Of a DNA stretch of 64,000 bases, positions 36,142-45,898 are shown one piece after another. A model generated the notes under the pieces. That model was not told the origin of the DNA. It did not search any database and saw only the letters and a program-made list of their open reading frames with translations. Location: the NCBI RefSeq assembly GCF_045679545.1, contig NZ_CP166195.1, positions 186,001 through 250,000 on the forward strand. The letters are read 5' to 3'. The stretch comes from Enterovibrio sp045679545 (GTDB taxonomy: Bacteria; Pseudomonadota; Gammaproteobacteria; Enterobacterales; Vibrionaceae). Every line of letters begins with the position of its first letter. The first letter of the stretch is position 1. Position numbers and translations under genes: made by a program.

Positions 36142-36804
36142 CTAGAGTGACATAAGCTTCATGCGGGTGCCCTTGTCCAGCTTTTCCAGCGCATACCGAA
36201 AGGCTGTTCTTGGCATTCGAGCATGGTTTTTTATCAAATATTCCACAACTGGTTGTGGCTCTTTTTGCGACAACACTTTGAGCATCCAACCATAGGCTTT
36301 TTGTACCAAATGATGCTCATCTTCAAGCAGTAAATCGGCAATATAATAGGGCTCAAGGCCGCTATATCGCCCTTTGTTTATGGGGTAGATAAGCACAACC
36401 GCTGCGGCCCTTCTAATAGCGAAGTTTTCATGGTCAACCCAGTTTGCAACCCTTGAAAACAAATCATTGTGTTGCAAAATGAGTTCACCAAACGCATGAG
36501 TGCAAAAATCATCACAATCCCCCCAGTCCTTCACATAAGTGAACAGCCAGCGTTCGAATGTGGAAAATGTCTGTTTGGTATACTGCTTCCTGACTCGATA
36601 AGCCCAATCATAAGCAATGACACCTAACGCCCAATCTCTTTCATCCAGTAACATTTCGCACACAGAAAACACATGATGAATGTCTTTGCTTTCCAGCTTC
36701 TTAAACGCCTTGGCAGATACTCCTCTCACCTCCCCGGTTTTCACCGCATTTTCTGGGTAACCAATCTCAGACAAGTCTTGTCGAATTGCTTCTAAAATAT
36801 TCAC
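36142..36804 (-). CDS. AlkD-like DNA alkylation repair protein
   Basis: This is a HEAT-repeat protein of about 220 residues in the DNA_alkylation family, whose members excise positively charged alkylated bases. Supporting segments are DWALGVIAYDWAYRVRKQY, CDDFCTHAFGELIL, FAIRRAAAVVLIYPINKG and HLVQKAYGWMLKVLSQKEP. The GTG at 36804 has AAGGA eight bases upstream and avoids overlap with the LysR gene; a longer frame to 36888 would intrude into it. Some family members lack glycosylase activity, so the enzymatic role is probable, not certain. Confidence 0.85.
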   Translation of the reverse strand: MNILEAIRQDLSEIGYPENAVKTGEVRGVSAKAFKKLESKDIHHVFSVCEMLLDERDWALGVIAYDWAYRVRKQYTKQTFSTFERWLFTYVKDWGDCDDFCTHAFGELILQHNDLFSRVANWVDHENFAIRRAAAVVLIYPINKGRYSGLEPYYIADLLLEDEHHLVQKAYGWMLKVLSQKEPQPVVEYLIKNHARMPRTAFRYALEKLDKGTRMKLMSL

Positions 36805-36875
36805 AGTGTCTATCCTTTGAAATCGCAGTATCGTCACGGTTTGATGACGAAATGAAACAGAACGAAGAGAATCCG

Positions 36876-37769
36876 TTATTCCTGCCACCCTTCAAAGTGT
36901 GTCAACAAATGGTCGATAGCGAGACGCGCTTTGAGTGGCAAGAACTTACGGTTTTGATACACCACCCAAGAGGTGATTTTTCGTGTCCAAAAAGGCGCGA
37001 GAACAGGAACCAGTTCGCCCTCATTCATTGCCTGCTGGAAACTGCTTTTTGGCATATAACCAATCCCCAACCCACCTTTACACGCCTCCACCAAGGCATT
37101 GGCGTTGTTGCATCGAAAACGCCCAGACACCTTCACAGGCATCTCTTTGCCATCATGCTCAAACAGCCAAGTGTCGTTGTTGGTGATTAAGCACGAATGT
37201 TGTGCCAACGCTTTGGGGTGGTTGGGTTCGCCGTGTTTCAACAGGTAATCTGGCGAGGCCACCGCCATTAGACTGCGATCAGCGAGCTTTCTCGCCACCA
37301 GCCCTGAATCTTGCAATCGACCATAGCGAATCGCGAAGTCGATACCGTCTTCCACAAAATTCACATGTCGACTGCTGAAATCCACTTCGACCGTCAGCTT
37401 AGGGTGCTGCTTGGCGAATGTTACCAGCGCAGGGGCGACAAATTGCTCCGCAAAAGACCCCGCCATGCTGATGCGCAGCGTACCTTGCAAATCAAACTGC
37501 GTACCCGTCACCATCTCATTGGCTTGATCAAGCCCGCTAACAAGCTCTTGGCACTGCAGATAATATTGCTGCCCCGTTTCCGTCAGCTTTACCGAGCGTG
37601 TCGATCGCGCAAACAACGCCGTTCCAAGTCGGTTTTCTAATCGTGACACTTGGCGAGAAACATGGCTGACCGAACAGTTCAAGCGACGCGCTGCCTCGCT
37701 GAATCCTTTAGCATCGGCGACTGTTACGAATTCGACAATGCCATCAAAGCTGAGTGAGTGAATGTTCAT
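36876..37769 (-). CDS. LysR-family transcriptional regulator
   Basis: This regulator of 297 residues has an N-terminal winged helix (FVTVADAKGFSEAARRLNCSVSHVSRQVSRLE, seen as KGFSEAARRL and SVSHVSRQVSRLE). A substrate-binding-like effector domain with GTLRISMAGSFAEQF and GIDFAIRYGRLQDS follows. The ATG at 37769 gives the usual LysR start (NIHSLSFDGIVEF). It is divergent from the DJ-1/PfpI-family gene, which it probably controls; the shared promoter holds two CCATATAGC repeats. Confidence 0.93.
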   Translation of the reverse strand: MNIHSLSFDGIVEFVTVADAKGFSEAARRLNCSVSHVSRQVSRLENRLGTALFARSTRSVKLTETGQQYYLQCQELVSGLDQANEMVTGTQFDLQGTLRISMAGSFAEQFVAPALVTFAKQHPKLTVEVDFSSRHVNFVEDGIDFAIRYGRLQDSGLVARKLADRSLMAVASPDYLLKHGEPNHPKALAQHSCLITNNDTWLFEHDGKEMPVKVSGRFRCNNANALVEACKGGLGIGYMPKSSFQQAMNEGELVPVLAPFWTRKITSWVVYQNRKFLPLKARLAIDHLLTHFEGWQE

Positions 37770-37900
37770 TACATTATTGCCATATAGCAAAGACGGTTTT
37801 CCATTTTAGCGGATTATCACCCATATAGCGAAAGCATAGAATGGCTGGCATCGAACGGCTTACCTTCATCCAAGTCGATTCGCTTTCAAAGGACTAGATT

Positions 37901-38572
37901 ATGAAAAAGATTCTTATCATCACTACGAATCACGCCACGCTTGGCACTACTGATCAGGCTAACGGCACTTACGCCCCTGAGATGACCCACGCGTTGGATG
38001 CTTTTCTGCAAGCTGGTTTCAGCTACGACGTCGCCTCTATCAATGGTGGCGCAGTGCCTTTCTATGGTGAAAACATGGAAGGCGATGACGTGAACACGCG
38101 CATTTTCAACGACGCAGAATTCCAATCTCGCGTGAACAACACCATTCCCATGAATCAAATCAATATCGATGATTACGATGCCATTTTCTATCCGGGTGGC
38201 TTTGGTCTGCTTTCTGATTTGGCAGAACATGCTCTCACGGCAAGCCTAGCGGCAACGCTCTACGAAAAAGGCGGCGTGATTGGTTCTGTGTGCCACGGCC
38301 CTGCTGGCCTGCTTCCTATCACGCTGAGCAATGGACAACCGTTGATCGCAGACAAAACCGTGACAGGCTTTACCCGTGAAGAAGAAGTGGATTTTGGCAC
38401 CATCAACGACATTCCTTTCTTACTGGAAGAGTCACTGACGCGCAAAGCGGCGAAATTTAGCAAAATTCAGCCTTGGGGTGTGCATGTGATTACTGACGAT
38501 CGCCTTGTGACAGGCCAAAACCCTGCAAGTGCACATGGTGTAGGTGAAGCCATGGTCGCGCTGCTTAAATAA
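37901..38572 (+). CDS. DJ-1/PfpI-family protein (class I glutamine-amidotransferase-like)
   Basis: This 223-residue protein has the family start KKILIITTNHATLG, the oxyanion/acid region IFYPGGFGLLSDL, the nucleophile elbow with cysteine in GSVCHGPAGLL and the C-terminal VTGQNPASAHGVGEAM. Members include glyoxalase III / deglycase-like and chaperone-like proteins (HchA, YajL relatives). It lies alone, divergent from a LysR regulator; such pairs often respond to electrophile stress. Confidence 0.9.
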   Translation: MKKILIITTNHATLGTTDQANGTYAPEMTHALDAFLQAGFSYDVASINGGAVPFYGENMEGDDVNTRIFNDAEFQSRVNNTIPMNQINIDDYDAIFYPGGFGLLSDLAEHALTASLAATLYEKGGVIGSVCHGPAGLLPITLSNGQPLIADKTVTGFTREEEVDFGTINDIPFLLEESLTRKAAKFSKIQPWGVHVITDDRLVTGQNPASAHGVGEAMVALLK

Positions 38573-38680
38573 CGCTGACACGCACAACAAAAAAAACAGA
38601 TTTAAACGTCGGTGACGAGCGAACTACTGCCTTGCTCGACACTGACATTTTTCTTTTTGGCTTTTGGAAGTGCGCGGCTT

Positions 38681-38967
38681 TAACGACTGATTGTGCCACG
38701 CCTCAATAAAAGCTTTTAGTTTTTTTTTTGGTCTACAGTTGAGTCGCACATTTCATTCTTGCCATAAATTATCAGTAAGTAGAAACGACGCTTGCCCTTA
38801 CCTTTACTTGCAACTCGAATCTTTCGAAAACCACCTGTACCTTGAATCATTTCGCCTTGTTTGGGGTTAGACATTAACTCCGCTTGAAAAAACCTAAACT
38901 CATCATCACTGAGATATTCAATGCGGTACTTTTCAAATATGGTCGATTAGACAAATACACTTTTCAT
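38681..38967 (-). pseudogene. higB: Degenerate HigB-2-type (RelE-superfamily) toxin gene
   Basis: Reading leftward from an ATG at 38967 gives MKSVFV, then a stop codon (TAA, 38947-38949) where the recalled V. cholerae HigB-2 has Glu7. The frame then continues as STIFEKYRIEYLSDDEFR, FQAELMSNPKQGEMIQGTGG and FRKIRVASKGKGKR. About 14 residues expected next (the GGSRIIYYFLDEK region) are missing in frame before RFYLLIIYGKNEM. A frameshift in a run of ten A leads to KLKAFIEAWHNQS, the normal C-terminus. The gene thus has a nonsense codon, an internal deletion and a frameshift. The antitoxin gene is not recognisable downstream. The HigB-2 comparison is from memory. Confidence 0.85.
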
Positions 38968-38976
38968 GCGAAAACA

Positions 38977-39021
38977 TACGCAATTCGCGTACAGATAGCA
39001 TAACTATACGTGATTCCCGTA
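38977..39021. promoter_or_regulatory. Two TACG-N7-CGTA palindromes upstream of the dead higB
   Basis: TACGCAATTCGCGTA (38977-38991) and TACGTGATTCCCGTA (39007-39021) share the pattern TACG-N7-CGTA, 30 bases apart, directly before the toxin start. This is the arrangement expected for the autoregulatory operators of a higBA operon, kept after the genes decayed. The function is inferred. Confidence 0.6.
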
Positions 39022-39309
39022 GTCGTGACTTTGAAGAAAGTGAATCCGACCTGAGCGATAACGCTGAGTAACTGACAACCCCGAATAGCAGAGATTAGAT
39101 CGTAAAAACCTCAAACCGGATCTGTTGATATGTAGACCGATAGATAAGCTTCAGAAGCAACAACTTAGCTGTAACCTAAGCCTTTTGTCCGTCCCTCCTT
39201 TCACAACCATGCCGCAGTCACAAATATGACGCCAATGTACTTATAATTGGTCACTATTTATTGAGTTTGTAGTTAAAATCCCCACAGAATATGCAACCAA
39301 ACTAAGTCA
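39022..39309. other. Intergenic region upstream of the cas operon
   Basis: About 290 bases without a coding signal. A perfect -10 hexamer TATAAT occurs at 39242-39247, 68 bases before cas1, but no good -35 lies at 17 bases. It may be the cas promoter. No insertion sequence or transposon end is seen. Confidence 0.4.
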
Positions 39310-40296
39310 GTGGTAAACGTGGCCAATAAAGACTTTTCACCAAGTGATTTAAAAACAATTCTCCACTCTAAACGCGCCAACATTTATTACCTTCAACATT
39401 GCCGAGTGCTGGTGAATGGCGGACGGGTTGAATATGTCACCGACCAAGGTAAAGAGAGCCTTTATTGGAATATCCCCATCGCAAACACCACCGTGGTCAT
39501 GCTTGGCACTGGCACATCCGTTACACAGGCAGCCATGCGCGAATTTGCAAAAGCAGGCGTTTTAGTCGGTTTTTGTGGCGGCGGTGGCACGCCATTGTTT
39601 AGTGCCAACGAAACACAGGTCGAAGTTTCGTGGCTGACACCACAATCGGAGTACCGCCCTACCGAGTATCTTCAACAGTGGGTTCGATTTTGGTTTGATG
39701 ATGCATTACGACTTGAAGCTGCAAAACAACTCCAACAAGAGCGGATCCGACAGGTCAAAAAGCACTGGCTAAAAGCCAGTAAACACGATGCGTTTCCTGT
39801 TTGTGTTGATCAACTCAACGACGCACTTTCTCGCTTCACGGATAAAATTGAAACCTGCACCACCACGCAAGACCTGTTGTCTCTAGAAGCGACCACAACA
39901 AAAACGCTCTATCGCCTAGCATGCCACGCTACACAATATGGCGACTTCACACGTTCAGAACGCGGAAATTCAACTGACATAGCAAATCGGTTTTTAGATC
40001 ATGGCAACTACTTAGCATACGGTCTGGCTGCTACCGCTTGTTGGGTTATCGGTCTGCCACATGGTCTCGCCATCTTGCATGGAAAAACGCGCCGCGGCGG
40101 GTTGGTGTTCGATGTCGCCGATATTGTTAAAGATGCCTTAGTGCTACCTCAAGCCTTTATTGCCGCGATGGCGGGTGACGATGAACAAGAATTTCGCCAA
40201 CGCTGCTTAAACCAGTTTCGGGAGGCAGAAGCGCTAGACGTAATGATTGATACATTGCAGCGCACGTCAGCGTCATGTTCGGAGCAAGCGTTGTGA
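39310..40296 (+). CDS. cas1: CRISPR integrase Cas1, type I-F
   Basis: Cas1 with the Cas2 part of Cas2-3 integrates new spacers. The 328-residue protein has the I-F sequence DLKTILHSKRANIYYL, then IPIANTTVVMLGTGTSVTQAA and GVLVGFCGGGGTPLF. The metal-binding Glu is in SLEATTTKTLYR, His in GLPHGLAILHG and Asp in VFDVADIVKDAL. The start is a GTG at 39310 (or a GTG three codons later at 39319); neither has a strong ribosome-binding site. It overlaps cas2-3 by four bases. Confidence 0.96.
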   Translation: MVNVANKDFSPSDLKTILHSKRANIYYLQHCRVLVNGGRVEYVTDQGKESLYWNIPIANTTVVMLGTGTSVTQAAMREFAKAGVLVGFCGGGGTPLFSANETQVEVSWLTPQSEYRPTEYLQQWVRFWFDDALRLEAAKQLQQERIRQVKKHWLKASKHDAFPVCVDQLNDALSRFTDKIETCTTTQDLLSLEATTTKTLYRLACHATQYGDFTRSERGNSTDIANRFLDHGNYLAYGLAATACWVIGLPHGLAILHGKTRRGGLVFDVADIVKDALVLPQAFIAAMAGDDEQEFRQRCLNQFREAEALDVMIDTLQRTSASCSEQAL

Positions 40297-43200
40297 ACAT
40301 CCTTCTCATCTCTGAATGCAGTAAACAAGCCCTGCCAGAAACGCGACGAGTGCTAGACCAATTTGCCGAGCGAAAAGGCCAGCGAACATGGCAAACCCCC
40401 ATCACGAATGAAGGGCTAAAAACGCTTAGGATCTTGTTAAAAAAAACGGCGCGCAGAAATACCGCCGTAGCCTGCTACCGAACGTATGGGAAAAACCATA
40501 CCGAGTTGATGTGGATAGTCGGCAGCCGAAAACGCTTTAATGAAGATGGCACCGTGCCAACGAACACAACGCGTCGAAACATATTGCGAAGTGGCGATGA
40601 GAATGACAGACACAGCACCCATTCAACCGCCGTTATGGCGGGGATTGCTGGGCTTTTTCACGATCTCGGAAAAGCAAACCTACTTTTTCAAAACAAACTA
40701 TTAGGTATTGGAAAACACTACGAGCCGTACCGACACGAATGGGTCTCCGCTCAGCTTTTTCTCGCCTTTGTCGGTGGAAGAAGTGATCAAGAATGGCTTG
40801 AGCATCTCAATACGTTGAATGAGATTGATGATAAGCATCTACTCGAGGGCTTTTCCCCAGCTAACATCGTTCCATTCGCAAGCATGGCCCCACTTGCCGC
40901 TTGCATCGCATGGCTGATTGTTTCACACCACCGCCTGCCTAAATGTTTAAGTGACAGGCAGCAAGACATGCATAACGTAGCGGCATGGTTCAACACGGGC
41001 ATGAGCGCAGAATGGAACGCACTCAACCACCATGCTTTTGACGAAAAAGAGAAAACGGATGTGTTCCGATTTCCAATGGGTACGCCATTGGCGAGTTTCA
41101 CATGGCGGAATAAAGCCAAAGAGCTGGCAGCTCGCGCACTAAAACTCCCAAGCCTAGTGGAATTCGCCAAACCAGAACTGGCATACCCACTGCACCTTGC
41201 TCGTATGGCCTTGATGCTTGCCGATCACGCATACTCCGCTGGTGCGCCAACCACACATTGGCAAGACGCAAAGTACACCGCTATTGCAAACACGGACAGG
41301 CAAACACGCCAACCCAAGCAAAAGCTTGATGAACACTGTATTGGCGTCTCACATAATGCGTATTTACTGGCCACTATTATTCCTAAATTGCGCGGTGCAA
41401 TGCCTGCCATCACCCGACATCCTTCACTGAAAAAACGCACCACAGCTCCTCGCTTTCGTTGGCAAAATAACGCCTATGACGCCGCTGTTTCCGTAAGGGA
41501 ACAAACCCAAAGCCAAGGTTTCTTTGGGGTTAACATGGCCTCAACAGGAAAGGGAAAAACCTTTGCCAACGCAAGGATCATGTACGGGCTTTCTGATCCA
41601 CAAATGGGGTGCCGCTTTAGTGTGGCGCTAGGGTTGCGCACGCTGACATTGCAAACCGGTGATGCCTTGCAAGAACGCCTTCAACTCGATGGCGATGATC
41701 TGGCTGTTGTCATTGGTTCAAGCGCGGTTAAGGCACTGCACAACAAGAAAAAAGACCGCGACGTGGCCGCGATAAAAAGTGCGATGGACGACGAAGAGAA
41801 AGCATCGCCAACAGGCAGTGCGTCGGAAAACCTCTTTGCTGAACACCTGTATGTAAAATACGACGGTGAACTTGATAACCACTATTTAAATCGCTGGTTA
41901 AATAACGATAGAAACACGCGAAAATTCGTGCATGCTTTGATTAGCGCACCGATTTCAGTCAGCACGATTGACCACATCATTCCAGTGTCTGAAGGCACGT
42001 CGGGCGGCCAACAAATCGCACCAATGCTGCGATTGCTCACCAGTGATTTAGTGTTGGATGAGCCTGATGATTTTGGCATAGAAGACATACCCGCTCTGAG
42101 CCGTCTGGTCTATTGGGCTGGCTTGTTGGGATCCCGTGTTTTGCTTTCCTCTGCCACCTTACCACCGTCACTGATCAGCAACCTGTTTGACGCTTATCGA
42201 GCGGGTCGCCAGCAGTTCAACGTCGTAAATGGTCAAAGACTCGAATTACCCGTCGTGACGTATTGGTGTGATGAATTTAATGAAGACAACGGGCAGCATG
42301 ACGATGCCAAAAGCTATCTCGCGCAACATCAGGCATTCACAGAAAAACGACAGCAATGCTTACGCGACAAATCGCCAGCACTTCACCTAGGCAAATTTTT
42401 ACCTGTTGAGACATCGCCACCACAAGATGCTATCACCTCGTTAGCAGCGCTTTTCTTGCAAAACGCGCAACAGCTTGCAAGCGAGCATTGCACCGCAGAT
42501 GGCAGCGATACGCAAAACAAAGGCAAAACCTTCTCGGCTGGCATCATACGCATGGCAAACATCGAACCTTTGGTCGCCGTCGGTAAACGGTTGTTGGACA
42601 TGTCGCCAAACGACAATACACGTATTCACGTTTGCTTTTATCACAGCCAACATCCTTTAGCGGTACGCTCAGAAATTGAAGACAACCTAGATGCGATACT
42701 AAAGCGCGATCCGAAGCGCCCAATTACGGCCTTGCCTCAGGTGCAGGCGGTGTTCAAACAACACCCAGAACAACACCATATATTTGTGGTGCTCGCCACG
42801 CCCGTCGCAGAAGTTGGGCGCGACCATGATTACGATTGGGCCATTGTTGAACCCAGCTCAATGCGCTCCATCATTCAACTTGCGGGCCGCGTGCAACGCC
42901 ATCGACAGCAACCGCCAACCACACCCAACATCTGCGTATTGACCCAAAACTACCGTGCGTTAAAAGGCGAATCTGTCGCCTTTTGTAAGCCTGGCTTTGA
43001 AAGCAAGCTGCCCTGCCCATTGAAGGAGAAAAAACCGCAAAAACAAGGTCACTGGCTGCAACTCAACAGTCATTACTTACCAGACATATTGAATGAGAGT
43101 GATCTTCACCCCATTTCATCGGCCCCACGTTTTATGCAGCCGACACTCTTTCAACAAGGAGTGGTCTCAGGGTTTATTGCTTTAGAGCACCTCGCCCTCA

Positions 43201-43613
43201 ATTTCATCATGAGAGATAAAGCCAAGGTGTGGTGGACACAGCCTCACGCGCACCTTTTTGCCGAGATTCAGAAACAAACGCCCTTTCGAAAAAGCCAGCC
43301 GACACAATCCTATGTGTTTCGGATTGCGCAAGACGAAGAATCCCCAACCCTTGAGCAATGGGATCCGTTTGGTTTGGTATTTCAAGACAGTGGGAAGCTC
43401 GAACACGAGCCTGATATTACCCTTGCTAATGGCGTGTCAGTGTGGGGAAACATTGGATTGTCGAGCGTTCTGGAAACATTAGGCGAACAATTCGACCTTT
43501 CACTTGACGACACCTGTCAACGCTTTGCAACCATCGAACTGGGAGAACTGAATCACGGCCAAAAATGGCGCTATCACCCCGTGTTAGGGGTATTTAGGGG
43601 AACAGAATGTTAA
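40293..43613 (+). CDS. cas3: Fused Cas2-Cas3 nuclease-helicase, type I-F
   Basis: It degrades DNA unwound from Cascade-bound targets; its N-terminal Cas2 domain takes part in adaptation with Cas1. The 1106-residue product starts with the Cas2 domain (NILLISECSKQALPETRR). The HD nuclease contains His123-Asp124 in GLFHDLGKAN and a later YRHEW. The SF2 helicase has Walker A STGKGKT (about 417-423), a DEPD box (from 589), motif III SSATL, and QLAGRVQRHR (motif VI). The start is GTG at 40293, forming GTGA with the cas1 stop; the frame reaches further up but the Cas2 start fits here. All catalytic motifs are intact. Confidence 0.95.
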   Translation: MNILLISECSKQALPETRRVLDQFAERKGQRTWQTPITNEGLKTLRILLKKTARRNTAVACYRTYGKNHTELMWIVGSRKRFNEDGTVPTNTTRRNILRSGDENDRHSTHSTAVMAGIAGLFHDLGKANLLFQNKLLGIGKHYEPYRHEWVSAQLFLAFVGGRSDQEWLEHLNTLNEIDDKHLLEGFSPANIVPFASMAPLAACIAWLIVSHHRLPKCLSDRQQDMHNVAAWFNTGMSAEWNALNHHAFDEKEKTDVFRFPMGTPLASFTWRNKAKELAARALKLPSLVEFAKPELAYPLHLARMALMLADHAYSAGAPTTHWQDAKYTAIANTDRQTRQPKQKLDEHCIGVSHNAYLLATIIPKLRGAMPAITRHPSLKKRTTAPRFRWQNNAYDAAVSVREQTQSQGFFGVNMASTGKGKTFANARIMYGLSDPQMGCRFSVALGLRTLTLQTGDALQERLQLDGDDLAVVIGSSAVKALHNKKKDRDVAAIKSAMDDEEKASPTGSASENLFAEHLYVKYDGELDNHYLNRWLNNDRNTRKFVHALISAPISVSTIDHIIPVSEGTSGGQQIAPMLRLLTSDLVLDEPDDFGIEDIPALSRLVYWAGLLGSRVLLSSATLPPSLISNLFDAYRAGRQQFNVVNGQRLELPVVTYWCDEFNEDNGQHDDAKSYLAQHQAFTEKRQQCLRDKSPALHLGKFLPVETSPPQDAITSLAALFLQNAQQLASEHCTADGSDTQNKGKTFSAGIIRMANIEPLVAVGKRLLDMSPNDNTRIHVCFYHSQHPLAVRSEIEDNLDAILKRDPKRPITALPQVQAVFKQHPEQHHIFVVLATPVAEVGRDHDYDWAIVEPSSMRSIIQLAGRVQRHRQQPPTTPNICVLTQNYRALKGESVAFCKPGFESKLPCPLKEKKPQKQGHWLQLNSHYLPDILNESDLHPISSAPRFMQPTLFQQGVVSGFIALEHLALNFIMRDKAKVWWTQPHAHLFAEIQKQTPFRKSQPTQSYVFRIAQDEESPTLEQWDPFGLVFQDSGKLEHEPDITLANGVSVWGNIGLSSVLETLGEQFDLSLDDTCQRFATIELGELNHGQKWRYHPVLGVFRGTEC

Positions 43614-43642
43614 TCATTTGGAATAGGCGTTTAGGAGGATAA

Positions 43643-44947
43643 ATGCCCACAACGTTAACCCAACATATCGTGCAATACATTGACGATAGACGCGCCGTGA
43701 AAGTAGAGGCGTTCGAAAAAGAATGCGACAAAGAGAAAGCAAAAATCACATCCGTTGAAGATGCTGACACCTTTGAAGCGAACCGGTCCGCCAAAGTCGC
43801 CAAACTGGAACTCGATTTTACCGTTACCCACTGGTTAGACAGCGCGGCAAAACGCGCAGGGCAAATCAGCATGGCGACGCATGCCATCAAGTTCAGCCAC
43901 AGTGCGGCCAAAGGCACCAATGTGCTGGCAGAAAACTTAGGTAGCGATCCACGTTATGTCGATACCTTTTCTATCGCCAGCCCCGCAGTTGATGCGGTAG
44001 GCAATGCCGCAGCACTGGATGTTGCTCGTTTATTGCAGCTCAAAGACAACGCGGGGAAGAGCTTATTAGCGTACCTTCAAGAAGACAATATAGAACCGCT
44101 CGCCCCCTTAGCCAACACGCCTGAGCAACTGCAAGAATGGCAGCATGGGTTAAAGCAAGCGTTACGCGATTCAGCGCCTAGCAGCCACACCTTAGCCAAA
44201 CAGGTGTACTTCCCTGTCGCTCAAGGTGAGTACCATCTTCTGGCACCGCTGTACTCATCGTCGTTATCGCAAGCGCTATACAGTGAGATCAATCACAGCC
44301 GTTTTAGCCAAGAAATGAAAGCCATTCGGGACGCCAGAAAGGCCAACCTGCCTTGTGAGAACCTTCTGGTGGCGTACCCCAATCTTGCTGTCACCATCAG
44401 CGGCGGATCTAAACCGCAAAACGTGTCTCAACTGAATAGCGGTCGAGGAGGGAGAACCTACCTACTCGATACTCGCCCACCAACGTGGCGCAACCAACAA
44501 CAGCAGCCTAAAGACAATAACCAGCTGTTCAACCATTCATCGTTGCTATTCAACACAGAGCGAACCGTGAAACGCATTGCCGATTTTATGCTTTGTATTC
44601 TTCACAAACCGAGCAACCTAAAACGCCGCGAATACATTCAACGCATGGTTGAACAAATTGGCGAGCAAGTGATTAACGACATTGCCATTTGGCAGCAACA
44701 ACCTGCGGGTTGGACGAACACCTACCATCAACTTCCTATGCATCATGCCCAATGGCTTGACCCAAACAACCCACGTTGGTCAGAGAAAAATGAAGACTGG
44801 CGCGACCGCGTGAGTGCTGAGTTTGGGCTGTGGCTTAAAGACAGAATTGATAAAGCCGCTGGCAGTGGTCAAACATTTCGATTATCTCAAGGCGAAGCGG
44901 ATGAATGGCGACAAACCTTTAAGCAGCTACTTTGGGAGATGAAGTAA
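43643..44947 (+). CDS. csy1: Type I-F Cascade large subunit Csy1 (Cas8f)
   Basis: Csy1 binds the 5' handle of crRNA with Csy2 and takes part in PAM recognition. The 434-residue protein shows the family segments WLDSAAKRAGQISMATHAIKFSH-like near 65-90, then VYFPVAQGEYHLLAPLYSSSL, NLAVTISGGSKPQNVSQLN and GRGGRTYLLDTRPPTW. An AGGAGG ribosome-binding site lies seven bases before the ATG. Its stop overlaps the csy2 start as TAATG. Confidence 0.95.
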   Translation: MPTTLTQHIVQYIDDRRAVKVEAFEKECDKEKAKITSVEDADTFEANRSAKVAKLELDFTVTHWLDSAAKRAGQISMATHAIKFSHSAAKGTNVLAENLGSDPRYVDTFSIASPAVDAVGNAAALDVARLLQLKDNAGKSLLAYLQEDNIEPLAPLANTPEQLQEWQHGLKQALRDSAPSSHTLAKQVYFPVAQGEYHLLAPLYSSSLSQALYSEINHSRFSQEMKAIRDARKANLPCENLLVAYPNLAVTISGGSKPQNVSQLNSGRGGRTYLLDTRPPTWRNQQQQPKDNNQLFNHSSLLFNTERTVKRIADFMLCILHKPSNLKRREYIQRMVEQIGEQVINDIAIWQQQPAGWTNTYHQLPMHHAQWLDPNNPRWSEKNEDWRDRVSAEFGLWLKDRIDKAAGSGQTFRLSQGEADEWRQTFKQLLWEMK

Positions 44948-45885
44948 TGGCCTATTTGGTACTTAAAAACATTCAGATCAGCAACGCCAACGCCATTTCA
45001 GGCATGACGTGGGGCTTTCCCGCCGTAAGTCATTTTTTGGGATTTGTTCATGCCCTATCGCGACACACTGAACGCAGCGAGTTCGGGTTTAGCCTTGATG
45101 CATGCGCCATCGTTTGCAACCAGCATCAAGTACATGCTCATAGAGAAAATGCCTACGAGCCGTATGCTTTTTCACTCACCCGCAACCCTTTGACCAAAGA
45201 GGGGAAAACCGCCCCTATTGTTGAAGAAGGCCGCATGCACCTGACCGTATCTTTGGTCATTGAGTGCAACGGCGTGAATCGCGTCACTGACGACATGGAG
45301 CGCGCACAATCTGATTTTGTAAAACGATTGGCGGAACGCAATAAACTCGCTGGCGGCACGATCACTGGGATTGGCGCTTGCTACTTCTCCGATGAGCCTC
45401 ACGCGAAGCTACTACGCCGCCTGCTTCCCGGTTTTATCTTGATTGATCGCAGTCAATACCTCGCAGAGCAGAACGAACAATGCAACGTATCTGCCTTACA
45501 AAACTGGCTCGATTTCTCTGCGCTCAAATATCAGGCCACCGACACGCCTTTGTCGGCCGAAGAGCACAAAGAAAGCGCCAAGGTTGAATGGCAACGCGTT
45601 AAATCGCCCTTCGACGGTTACTTGGTACCCATTCAAATTGGCTATAAAAAAATTGCGCCGACATACGCGGCAGGCGGCGTTGCGAACGCGCGAGACAATG
45701 ACACCCCAGTGAGTTTCGTTGAAGCCATTTACAGTGTTGGTGAATGGGTTGGAAGCCCAAGCCGACTCGCATCAATGCAGCAAGCTTTGTGGCAGCACAC
45801 CTACCGCGACCCTTTTTACCTTTGCCACACCCAAACACAACTGTGTGAAGACATTGACCCAACAGAATTCGACGACATATTTTAA
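44947..45885 (+). CDS. csy2: Type I-F Cascade subunit Csy2 (Cas5f)
   Basis: Csy2 caps the 5' end of crRNA in the surveillance complex. The ATG at 44947 overlaps the csy1 stop and gives 312 residues; an upstream in-frame start at 44932 is less likely. Landmarks are YLVLKNIQISNANAISGMTWGFP, read as YLVLKNIQISNAN and GMTWGFPAVSHFLGF, and the C-terminal FVEAIYSVGEWVGSPSRL with LWQHTYRDPFYLC. Csy2 and Csy1 are normally co-translated, as here. Confidence 0.95.
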   Translation: MAYLVLKNIQISNANAISGMTWGFPAVSHFLGFVHALSRHTERSEFGFSLDACAIVCNQHQVHAHRENAYEPYAFSLTRNPLTKEGKTAPIVEEGRMHLTVSLVIECNGVNRVTDDMERAQSDFVKRLAERNKLAGGTITGIGACYFSDEPHAKLLRRLLPGFILIDRSQYLAEQNEQCNVSALQNWLDFSALKYQATDTPLSAEEHKESAKVEWQRVKSPFDGYLVPIQIGYKKIAPTYAAGGVANARDNDTPVSFVEAIYSVGEWVGSPSRLASMQQALWQHTYRDPFYLCHTQTQLCEDIDPTEFDDIF

Positions 45886-45898
45886 TAAGGAAAACCCA

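Noticed and set aside
45719..45898. Upstream extension of csy3 inside csy2
   Set aside because: The extension is only the out-of-frame end of csy2; the ATG at 45899 has a ribosome-binding site and the family N-terminus.
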